Of a stretch of 12,259 nucleotides of DNA, positions 1-6,828 are shown piece after piece. Position 1 is the first letter of the stretch. Each line of letters starts with the position of its first letter. Position numbers and translations under genes: made by a program. The DNA comes from Cytophagales bacterium (GTDB lineage Bacteria > Bacteroidota > Bacteroidia > Cytophagales > Spirosomataceae). Where the stretch lies: the NCBI GenBank assembly GCA_013205605.1, contig JABMMK010000287.1:1-12259 (forward strand). The letters run 5' to 3'. Below the pieces are notes generated by a model. That model was given only the letters and a program-made list of their open reading frames with translations. It did no database searches and had not been told where the DNA came from.

Positions 1-114
1 AAAGACTTCAATGCCTGGATTTCCAGTTTGTGTGTAGGATCCTACCACGAGCTGGTGTGTCAAAGAATCTGCTGGAACAAAACTTAATAAGCTAAGGGCG
101 ATCGTTAAAAACAT
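1..114 (-). CDS. Lactonase-family beta-propeller protein, N-terminal fragment (cut by window edge)
   Basis: The reverse strand has an ATG at 114-112 followed by 38 open codons running to base 1, so only the N-terminus is visible. It begins with a hydrophobic signal-peptide-like stretch (MFLTIALSLLSFVPADS), then HQLVVGSYTQTGNPGIEVF. The VGSYT...GIEVF pattern matches the first strand of the lactonase family (6-phosphogluconolactonase-like seven-bladed propellers, usually V-G-[TS]-Y-T...GI.V[YF]). Family members hydrolyse sugar lactones or are uncharacterised secreted propellers; the signal peptide points to the periplasm or cell surface. It starts 43 nt after the RND pump stop codon on the same strand with no obvious hairpin between, so read-through from the efflux operon is possible, but a functional link is not shown. 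The family call rests on about 20 residues. Confidence 0.7.
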   Translation of the reverse strand, partial: MFLTIALSLLSFVPADSLTHQLVVGSYTQTGNPGIEVF

Positions 115-157
115 TTTTTGTCAGGTTTAGATAGACCAAATTATTAAATTTTTTCTA

Positions 158-3100
158 TTAAACCCTCGGCGGGATCAATTTATAAACAACCGGAGTGATT
201 ATTCGGGATAAAAGGGTGGATGAAATCAGTCCACCAATCATCACGATGGCCAAGGGAGAAATCAATGGATTAGTCGAAATAGCGATCGGAATTAGGCCAC
301 CTATAGCGGTAAATGTCGTTAAGATAATCGGCAGGAATCGAACCTCTCCAGCTTTCCGAATCGCTTCTTCCATAGGCATTCCCTCTCGCCTTAATTGGTT
401 CGTAAAGTCCACCAACAATATGGTATTTTTTACTTCAATCCCAGCTAAAGCAATCATGCCTATTGTTGCTACAAATGACATGGAATTTCCCGTAAAATAG
501 AGGGCTAATAAGGCTCCTACAATGCCTAATGGGATGACGGAAAGGACAATCAGCGTACTTTTAAATGTTCCAAATTCAAGGATTAAAACAGCGATAAAAG
601 TAAAAATGGTGACTAAAATGATAGTTCCAAATCCCCCAAAGGAGTCATTTCTACTTTCAACTTCACCCCCCATTTGAAAGCGATATCCTTGTGGTAAATT
701 AATCTGCTTTAATGAGGACTCCACCTCGTTGATGACGTCAGAATTTAGGTATCCTTTTTTCACAAATGAGCCGACAGAAACCGAGCGAGATTTATCGAAA
801 TGGTTAATGCTTTGTGGGGATGTTTCTAATTTCAAATGGGCTACTTGGGACAATGGGATGGCTGTTCCTTGAACATTGTTGACATATAAATCATCAAAAA
901 CACGGAGGTCTGGTTGATTTGAATGGGGCTTAGAAACTTGGATGGTAAATTCATTCCCATCTTTATCCGTCATTTTCCCTAAATCAAAACCTGAAATAAC
1001 CATCCGAACCATTCGATCGATACTGACGGTTGGGATACCCAGCATACTCGCTTTTTCTTTGTCAATTTCAACGCGAATATCAGATTTTAGGTTTTTTAAT
1101 GGGTTATTAATGTAAATGGTCGCCTTATTTTTTGCGAGTAAATTTTCGACCTTAAGGGCTAATATCCGTAGTGTATCTATATTTTTCCCCAATATACGCA
1201 CCTCTATTGGCGCAACCACTGGGGGCCCTTGCTCAAAATTTTTCACCTCAACTCTCGCTCCTGGATACGGGGTCCATTGGCTTCTTAGTTGGTCTATGAT
1301 TTCCATTTTCCGATCGGCCCCTGTCTCTTCTTTTAATTGAACAAATAAACCGGCATAGTCACTGCGCTCATTGAATGGAATAACATTGTAATAAATTCTT
1401 GGGTTACCTTTTCCCACATTAGCCGAAACATATTGAACTTCAGGTATCCCTTTTAACTCTTTTTCAATCTTTTTGCAAATGGAATCCGTATAGGTAATAT
1501 TGGATTGCATAGGGCTAAAAATATTCACTAAAAATTGAGGCTTTTCCGAAGACGGGAATAGACTAAAACCTAGGATTGGGAATAGTTGAAGAGAGGCAAT
1601 AAAAATACCTAAGGCAATCAAGAGCGTGATGACCGGCTTTTTGATGGCAACGTCTAGCAACTTGGAATAACTCCCTGATATTAGTTTCTTGATGACTCTT
1701 AAAAAAATGTTTCCATCCGGATGACCCTCATGTTTTTTTAAGATTCTACTGGATAAAAAGGGAACGACCGTTAATGAGACTAATAGAGATGCTAATATGG
1801 AGGAAATAACCGCCATAGGTAGACTTCTAATAAAATCTCCGGAGGAATCAGGCAGAAATACAAGGGGCATAAAGGCGACAATTAACGTCACGGTACAACC
1901 TAATACCGCCATGCCTATTTGGTTGGTGGCTTTTAAGGTAGCGTCTAGCCTTGAGTGGCCCTCGCGCATCCAGCGTTCAATATTTTCAACGACCACGATG
2001 CTGTCATCGACTAATAATCCTAAGGAGACTACAAAACCCACAATACTTAATTGGTTTAAGCTATAGCCCATTAAATTCAACATGATAATTCCAATCGCAA
2101 GGGAAAGTGGGATGGAGATCATCACGACCAATGACGCCCGCAGTCCCAAAGGCAGAAGCGTTATGGCGACGAGCAATATAGCAATCATAAAGTCTTTGAA
2201 CAAGCCACTTAAGCGCTCATTAACGTTGTATGCTTGATCAAAATGCACAACCAAATCAATGTTGGAAGGTAAGGTTTTTCTGAAACTCTCAATGATGGGA
2301 AGGTATTCCTTTTGCGTATTCGCTATATTTTGATTGCCCTTTAACGCGGCAGATACAAACACACAACGATTCCCATTAAGCCGAGTAACATGCTTGTTAG
2401 CACCGTAGCTAAAATAGACGGAAGCCACATCTTTCAGTAACACATTTTTTCCTTGATATGCGAAAACAACCGTATTTTTAATTTCATCAATGTTCCTATA
2501 TTGCCCACTCGTTTTGATGTTAAACGATTTATTATTTTCGACTAAATTCCCCCCAGGAATATTGGCAATCTCACTTTGAATGGCTTGAAAGACTCGCTCC
2601 GTCGAAATCATCATTTGTGCCATTTTTTCGATATTCAAATCTACTTTAACAAATTGTTCAGGCAAACCAGATATTTCGATCTTCTTTAATCCGGTGACTT
2701 TTTCCAAATCTTCCTGCAATTGTTCAGAATAGATTTTCAATTTATCTTGTGAAGCATTGTTTGACACGAGCGCCATTTGTAAAATGTTCGTGCCGGTAGG
2801 CGTGACTTTTTGTAAGTCAATTCTCACAATATCTTTTGGCAACTCATCACTCAAGCTATTAATCTCTCGAACCAATTCACTATATTTTTCATCCACATCC
2901 ACACTATAATTGCAGTAAATACCCATAATCACCACCCCATCTGAGACTGTCGTATTGATGCGTTTTATATCTTCTAATTCAAATAATTTCTTTTCGATGG
3001 GCTTGACCACCATTTCTTCTAAATCTTCTGGACTAGTTCCTGGATAAACGACAATCAAAGGGAATTGTGGGGCATTCATTTCAGGATCTTCTGACCTTGG

Positions 3101-3196
3101 CATTGTCAGGACTGTAGTGATACCTACCACCACAATCATTAAGAATATGATGAGGGTAAATTGATAATTTTTTACGGCGTAATTTGATATCTTCAT
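158..3196 (-). CDS. RND-family efflux pump, inner-membrane permease (AcrB-type)
   Basis: This is a 1012-residue proton-driven efflux permease of the AcrB/ACR_tran family (AcrB is about 1050), the inner-membrane engine of a tripartite pump. The layout is typical: TM1 near residues 13-33, a first porter loop, TM2-TM6 near 333-480, TM7 near 520-542, a second periplasmic loop, and TM8-TM12 near 859-1004. TM4 carries GLLVDDSIVVVEN with the paired aspartates D397 and D398. TM10 carries EVKNTILLVDF with K923, equivalent to the AcrB proton-relay lysine, so the pump looks active. The N-terminal PRSEDPEM...PGTSPEDLE segment is common in Bacteroidota RND pumps. Heavy-metal signatures were not seen, so a drug, bile or metabolite pump is more likely; the substrate is unknown. 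It starts 5 nt after the membrane-fusion gene and is the last clear member of the tetR-tolC-mfp-rnd operon. Confidence 0.96.
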   Translation of the reverse strand: MKISNYAVKNYQFTLIIFLMIVVVGITTVLTMPRSEDPEMNAPQFPLIVVYPGTSPEDLEEMVVKPIEKKLFELEDIKRINTTVSDGVVIMGIYCNYSVDVDEKYSELVREINSLSDELPKDIVRIDLQKVTPTGTNILQMALVSNNASQDKLKIYSEQLQEDLEKVTGLKKIEISGLPEQFVKVDLNIEKMAQMMISTERVFQAIQSEIANIPGGNLVENNKSFNIKTSGQYRNIDEIKNTVVFAYQGKNVLLKDVASVYFSYGANKHVTRLNGNRCVFVSAALKGNQNIANTQKEYLPIIESFRKTLPSNIDLVVHFDQAYNVNERLSGLFKDFMIAILLVAITLLPLGLRASLVVMISIPLSLAIGIIMLNLMGYSLNQLSIVGFVVSLGLLVDDSIVVVENIERWMREGHSRLDATLKATNQIGMAVLGCTVTLIVAFMPLVFLPDSSGDFIRSLPMAVISSILASLLVSLTVVPFLSSRILKKHEGHPDGNIFLRVIKKLISGSYSKLLDVAIKKPVITLLIALGIFIASLQLFPILGFSLFPSSEKPQFLVNIFSPMQSNITYTDSICKKIEKELKGIPEVQYVSANVGKGNPRIYYNVIPFNERSDYAGLFVQLKEETGADRKMEIIDQLRSQWTPYPGARVEVKNFEQGPPVVAPIEVRILGKNIDTLRILALKVENLLAKNKATIYINNPLKNLKSDIRVEIDKEKASMLGIPTVSIDRMVRMVISGFDLGKMTDKDGNEFTIQVSKPHSNQPDLRVFDDLYVNNVQGTAIPLSQVAHLKLETSPQSINHFDKSRSVSVGSFVKKGYLNSDVINEVESSLKQINLPQGYRFQMGGEVESRNDSFGGFGTIILVTIFTFIAVLILEFGTFKSTLIVLSVIPLGIVGALLALYFTGNSMSFVATIGMIALAGIEVKNTILLVDFTNQLRREGMPMEEAIRKAGEVRFLPIILTTFTAIGGLIPIAISTNPLISPLAIVMIGGLISSTLLSRIITPVVYKLIPPRV

Positions 3197-3201
3197 GATG
3201 A

Positions 3202-4260
3202 TTAGCGAATTATTTTAATGGCCGAACCATCATTTAAATAGGCATTTCCACTGGTAATGATTCCTTTTACGTCCTCTAGGCCCTGAGTGACAAATACTTT
3301 TCCATGTGCGATGCTACTGATTTTTACTTGTACTTTTTCAGCTGTTTTTTCATCTTTTGTGATGAAAATAAATCCTTCGTTTTCATTTCCTTCAACCACC
3401 GCGTCAAATGGAATAACCCATGCATTTGTTTTTTTCTTAGGCTGGATATTCGCTTTCCCAAATATTCCTAAAGCAATCTTTTTGGCAGGTATTCCATTCG
3501 TTTTTAAAGTAACCCATAAGGTGCCCGTGATGGGATCCACTCCTTCTGATTTTGCCACGACGCTTGCCGTGAAATTCTGCTCTTTTTCTGTGTCAATGGT
3601 CACTGAGGCGCGGTCGCCGAGGGAAACGGTCGACCAGTCTTGGTCGCTTAGACCCACTTTCAATACCCAGTTGTCTTTGTTTGCTCCATTAATCTGGAGG
3701 ATTGGGGTTCCGGGGCCAACGACCTGTCCATCATTGGCAAATTTTTTCAAGACATATCCAGATTTTACTGCTCTGATTTCCGCATAATTTTGATTGAATT
3801 TTAACACTGAAATTTGTTGCCTGGCTAGGTCCAAAGCAGATTTACTGTTTTGAAATTGTTCCAAGGTTGCCACACTATCTTTATATAAATTTCCCGCCCT
3901 CGTAAAATCGCGTTCCGCTTTTTCCAAACCAATCTGAGCTTGTTGTACTTGCGCCTTGATCTCAGTTAAATTTAAGGTGGCTAACAATTGGCCCGACTTA
4001 ATAGCGTCCCCTTCTTTAACCAAAATGTGTTGGATGACACCGCCAATTTTAAACCCTAAATAGGTTTCATCCTCCGTGGTAAAAACACCCGAGGCGTGGA
4101 TCGTTTGACCTATGGATTCCTGATTTATCTCGATGACTTTAACCGGGATCACATTGGACGCCATGTTAGTTTCTTCTGCCTTTTTCTTCCCGCAGGCGGA
4201 TAAGCAAAAGACCAAAATAATGCTTGAAAAAATGTATTTGATCAGATTCATATTATTCAT
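3202..4260 (-). CDS. RND efflux membrane-fusion (periplasmic adaptor) lipoprotein
   Basis: This 352-residue adaptor would link the RND permease to the TolC-type channel. A hydrophobic leader ends in a lipobox, LSAC with C23 followed by GKKK, so it should be a lipoprotein. The two halves of the lipoyl/barrel-sandwich domain are visible near residues 72-95 (GGVIQHILVKEGDAIKSGQ) and 160-190 (AEIRAVKSGYVLKKF...GQVVGPGTPIL). Between them is a short alpha-helical hairpin (about 98-155, rich in Q, A, E and K). Beta-barrel and membrane-proximal domains follow to the end. The ATG at 4260 overlaps the end of the tolC gene by 8 nt. A second ATG at 4251, 1 nt after the tolC stop, would remove only MNN and leave a 20-residue signal peptide, so either start is possible. 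The overlap suggests translational coupling. Confidence 0.94.
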   Translation of the reverse strand: MNNMNLIKYIFSSIILVFCLSACGKKKAEETNMASNVIPVKVIEINQESIGQTIHASGVFTTEDETYLGFKIGGVIQHILVKEGDAIKSGQLLATLNLTEIKAQVQQAQIGLEKAERDFTRAGNLYKDSVATLEQFQNSKSALDLARQQISVLKFNQNYAEIRAVKSGYVLKKFANDGQVVGPGTPILQINGANKDNWVLKVGLSDQDWSTVSLGDRASVTIDTEKEQNFTASVVAKSEGVDPITGTLWVTLKTNGIPAKKIALGIFGKANIQPKKKTNAWVIPFDAVVEGNENEGFIFITKDEKTAEKVQVKISSIAHGKVFVTQGLEDVKGIITSGNAYLNDGSAIKIIR

Positions 4261-5608
4261 TTTTTAATGGATAGGAGGCCGCTTCTCGCTCTACTTGGGC
4301 TGCGGCTATTAAAATTTTAAATTGATTTATATTCAATGCCAAATGCGCATTCGTCCATTGACTTCTCGCATCTAATGTTTCTATATATGTATTTACACCT
4401 TCTTTGTAGCCTTTGTCGATCAACTTCTGGTAGGTGTTTGCTACGTCGATTTGCTTCTGGCTGGCCCGAAAAGCCACCCAAGTTTGTGTCAGGTTTTTTT
4501 GTGCGATTTGAAGGGCGAGATTGACTTGCTTGCTGGTTAGGTCGAGTGATTTTTTAGCCATGTCAACGTCCATCGCCGACTGCTTTATTTTGTTCAAATT
4601 TCGTTTGCCAGAAAAGATCGGGATGTCTAATTGCATGCCCAATAAATAGTAAGTTGACTTCTGATTGAAATCCCAATTGGACGATTGAGAACCTAAATTC
4701 AAATAGCCATTTAATTTAGGTAAATAAAAACTTTCATTCATTTTCACGACCGATTGTTGCAAAGAAATGGCTTGTTTCAGCATGCCCAATTCTTCTCTTT
4801 GATCTACCTCAGCGATTTGATTTTTTTTCAATATGTCTAAGGCTTCTTGCTCATCAAAATTTGTTTTAATCTCCGTGAACAATTCGCGATTTAGCAGAAA
4901 ATTGAAATACATTTTGGCTGATTCTGCCTGTTTTTCGGCTTCTGATAATTGGGATGACATTTGGACCACTTCGTTTTCCGACCTAAGAATGTAGGCGGGA
5001 AGGCCTTTGCCATTGGCCAATAATTTCTCATTTATTTTTTTGCCTTCTTGGGCCAAAAGCAACCCATTTTGGTAAATGCCAATCGCCTTATGGGCCATCA
5101 AATAATTTAAATAAGCGATCTTAATATTTTTGACTAACTCCCTTTTATACACTTGAATATCCGCTTTTTGAATACCCAATGTTTGACTTTGGATTTCTTT
5201 GTTGATGGAGATATCCCGATTGTAAATGGGCATGACACTGGTCAGTTTCACATCATAGAAATTACGCGGGAAGAAGTTCGTTTCTACATTAGCAATTTGA
5301 GGAAAGGCGGAGCTTTTTGTCAACTGGTTTAGCGTGGCATATACCGGATTGAGCATATCGCCTACCGGAAATGAAATGCTTCTACCCCCTTCACCTGTTT
5401 GATAACCCCCTTGAAAAGCAAGCGTTGGCTGATATAGACTTTGTGCGGATTGCAAAGACAAAAGGGCCTTTTCCGCCGAAATAAGTTTTTGTTGGACGAC
5501 AATATTTTGCTGAAAACCCATTTCGATGTATTCATCCAAAATGGATTTTTGGGCCATGATGCAGGCAAAGGGCATTAATAAAAGGAATAGACTTAATGGT
5601 AACTTCAT
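4253..5608 (-). CDS. TolC-family outer-membrane efflux channel
   Basis: A 451-residue outer-membrane factor (OEP/TolC family) that would form the exit duct of the tripartite pump. A signal peptide covers about residues 1-19 (MKLPLSLFLLLMPFACIMA, likely cut before Q20). The mature protein has two repeated halves, each with long amphipathic helices rich in Q, A, L, K and E. Examples are LISAEKALLSLQSAQSLYQPTL early on and SAMDVDMAKKSLDLTSKQ near residue 345. The conserved beta-strand region VKLTSVMPIYNRD falls in the first half and QLDIPIFSGKRN in the second; the latter is a typical TolC-family pattern of a proline turn before a G-[KR]-R helix start. The length is normal for Bacteroidota members. 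It follows tetR by 4 nt and overlaps the adaptor gene, so it belongs to the same transcript. Confidence 0.94.
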   Translation of the reverse strand: MKLPLSLFLLLMPFACIMAQKSILDEYIEMGFQQNIVVQQKLISAEKALLSLQSAQSLYQPTLAFQGGYQTGEGGRSISFPVGDMLNPVYATLNQLTKSSAFPQIANVETNFFPRNFYDVKLTSVMPIYNRDISINKEIQSQTLGIQKADIQVYKRELVKNIKIAYLNYLMAHKAIGIYQNGLLLAQEGKKINEKLLANGKGLPAYILRSENEVVQMSSQLSEAEKQAESAKMYFNFLLNRELFTEIKTNFDEQEALDILKKNQIAEVDQREELGMLKQAISLQQSVVKMNESFYLPKLNGYLNLGSQSSNWDFNQKSTYYLLGMQLDIPIFSGKRNLNKIKQSAMDVDMAKKSLDLTSKQVNLALQIAQKNLTQTWVAFRASQKQIDVANTYQKLIDKGYKEGVNTYIETLDARSQWTNAHLALNINQFKILIAAAQVEREAASYPLKNE

Positions 5609-5612
5609 TTTC

Positions 5613-6233
5613 TTAGGCTTTTTTCAGTGTATTAATCATCCAACGAATGGATTCATGCATGGATTGTACTACTTTATCCGGTTCTACTAAGCGCTCTAAT
5701 CGTTGGCGTATTGCCAACGAGACCAGTCCGTGGGCCACCGCCCAGACTGCCATGGATATGGTGGCTACATCGCCTGTCGGAATTAATTTCTTATCCATGC
5801 ATTCTTGAATAATATGTTTTAAGGTTTCTAACGCGATATCTCCGTTGGGCCAATGTCCCAAATTTTGCTCTCTAATCGTTTTCATGGGAGCATTTTGTAT
5901 GAACATCAAATCATAATATTCAGGATTCTCTAAACCAAAATTGATGTAGTTCTCGCCTAATAAATACAATCGGTCAATCGGATTTTCAATTTGAACCAAC
6001 GCCAAATTACTGGCAATCATTCGCTCGAATCCCATCTCACAGAGGTGAAATAAGATTTCATTTTTATCCTTAAAATAAATGTACAGGGTAGTCGGACTAT
6101 ATTCAACTAGATCGGCAATTTTACGAATCGATACGTTTTCAAAACCATCCTTGACAAATAACTGCATGGAAGCTTCCAAAATCATTTTTCTGATTTCATC
6201 CCTTTGCTTCTCTTTTCTTTCTAAAATTCCCAT
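5613..6233 (-). CDS. TetR/AcrR-family transcriptional regulator, first gene of the efflux operon
   Basis: A 206-residue TetR-family repressor. The N-terminal DNA-binding domain is clear at residues 12-60: ILEASMQLFVKDGFENVSI, then RKIADLVEYSPTTLYIYFKDK, the usual helix-turn-helix followed by the YxYF-K-DK signature. The C-terminal ligand domain has AVWAVAHGLVSL with W164, H168 and G169, as in the WHG-type (TetR_C_33) subfamily. The ATG at 6233 is preceded by a perfect TATATTTG -7 box and an inverted repeat, so the protein probably represses its own operon and is released by a pump substrate. It lies 4 nt upstream of the TolC-type gene. The ligand is unknown. Confidence 0.94.
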   Translation of the reverse strand: MGILERKEKQRDEIRKMILEASMQLFVKDGFENVSIRKIADLVEYSPTTLYIYFKDKNEILFHLCEMGFERMIASNLALVQIENPIDRLYLLGENYINFGLENPEYYDLMFIQNAPMKTIREQNLGHWPNGDIALETLKHIIQECMDKKLIPTGDVATISMAVWAVAHGLVSLAIRQRLERLVEPDKVVQSMHESIRWMINTLKKA

Positions 6234-6250
6234 CGCTTTTATTTACATCG

Positions 6251-6258
6251 CAAATATA
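6251..6258 (-). promoter_or_regulatory. Bacteroidota-type -7 box for the tetR-efflux operon
   Basis: The reverse strand reads TATATTTG here, an exact match to the TAnnTTTG element recognised by the primary sigma factor of Bacteroidota. Transcription would start near 6245, giving a very short leader of about 12 nt before the tetR ATG at 6233. No good -33 TTG was found at the usual distance; TTC at 6281-6283 is the nearest candidate. A weak -33 would fit a regulated promoter. Confidence 0.6.
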
Positions 6259-6260
6259 AT

Positions 6261-6282
6261 GAACAGTGTTAATAAATTGTTC
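6261..6282. promoter_or_regulatory. Putative TetR operator (imperfect inverted repeat)
   Basis: The 22-bp segment has the form GAACA-N12-TGTTC, with further symmetric matches inside the arms (7 of 11 half-site positions pair). Its left part also contains a smaller palindrome, AACA-G-TGTT (6262-6270). It ends 2 bp from the -7 box, in the space where a repressor would block RNA polymerase. Size and position suit a TetR dimer. The assignment to the adjacent TetR protein is inference from position. Confidence 0.45.
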
Positions 6283-6442
6283 GAATTTAAAAACAATTCT
6301 TTTTTATTTTCGGTTATAAACGTAGTTATTTTGTGCCTTTTTGATGATTAGGTACAAGAAAGGACAGATTGAATTGCTTTTTATCATAATATGCAGCCTA
6401 AATGAATTTTTTTTAATTAATCGACCGAAGTAGAAATAATAA

Positions 6443-6769
6443 ATGATTAGTACAACACAAACTCAATTGTGGGAAATAGGGCTATTTTTTAATTCCAATC
6501 CGGAAAAAAAATATGGTATGCCCACACGAATAAATGATAGCCAAGCCTGGATTTTACCAGCCAATTTTTTTATTCGATCCAATGAATGGACAATCATATT
6601 TGAATTAGATGAGGTTCGTATTTACCTCAATATGGATTTGGGCAATCATATTTGTTTGCATAAAAAGATGAGTGGGTCCGAGATGAAACAATTTGAAAGG
6701 GAATGGGTAGCTTTTCAATCCTCTAATGATGAAACATTTGATTTACTGGAGTTCCACTTCTTAAATTAA
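6443..6769 (+). CDS. Hypothetical protein, 108 residues
   Basis: No family is recognised. The ATG at 6443 is immediately preceded by an in-frame TAA, so this is the first possible start. The protein has no signal peptide or membrane segment and should be cytoplasmic. It is rich in aromatics (WEIGLFF, AWILPANFF, NEWTIIFELDEV, REWVAF) and looks like a small beta-strand-rich fold followed by a helix (KMSGSEMKQFEREWVAFQ). It is diverged from tetR and lies 59 nt upstream of the glycosidase gene on the same strand. It could be separate from both neighbours or the first gene of the glycosidase transcript. It reads as a real gene because no overlapping frame competes with it and the residue composition is protein-like. 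Confidence 0.65.
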   Translation: MISTTQTQLWEIGLFFNSNPEKKYGMPTRINDSQAWILPANFFIRSNEWTIIFELDEVRIYLNMDLGNHICLHKKMSGSEMKQFEREWVAFQSSNDETFDLLEFHFLN

Positions 6770-6828
6770 AATTCGTTTTTCTAATAATTGTGTAATTTCA
6801 TTTAAATTTACAAACCAAATCGATTTAC

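Larger units (their letters stand above)
6234..6442. other. Divergent intergenic region between tetR and the 108-residue ORF
   Basis: This 209-nt AT-rich gap is the longest non-coding stretch in the window. Its left end holds the -7 box and inverted repeat serving the minus-strand efflux operon. On the plus strand no exact TAnnTTTG box was found for the downstream small gene; GTTATTTTG at 6326-6334 is the nearest, one base short. No tRNA-like or strong hairpin structure was seen. Confidence 0.6.

Noticed and set aside
115..157. Promoter for the lactonase-like gene (reverse-strand ATAATTTG)
   Set aside because: Only the TTTG half of the TAnnTTTG consensus matches and no -33 element can be placed with confidence.
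3287..3787. Plus-strand 166-codon open frame inside the membrane-fusion gene
   Set aside because: It is antisense to a well-supported gene with clear domains. Its translation has no recognisable features.
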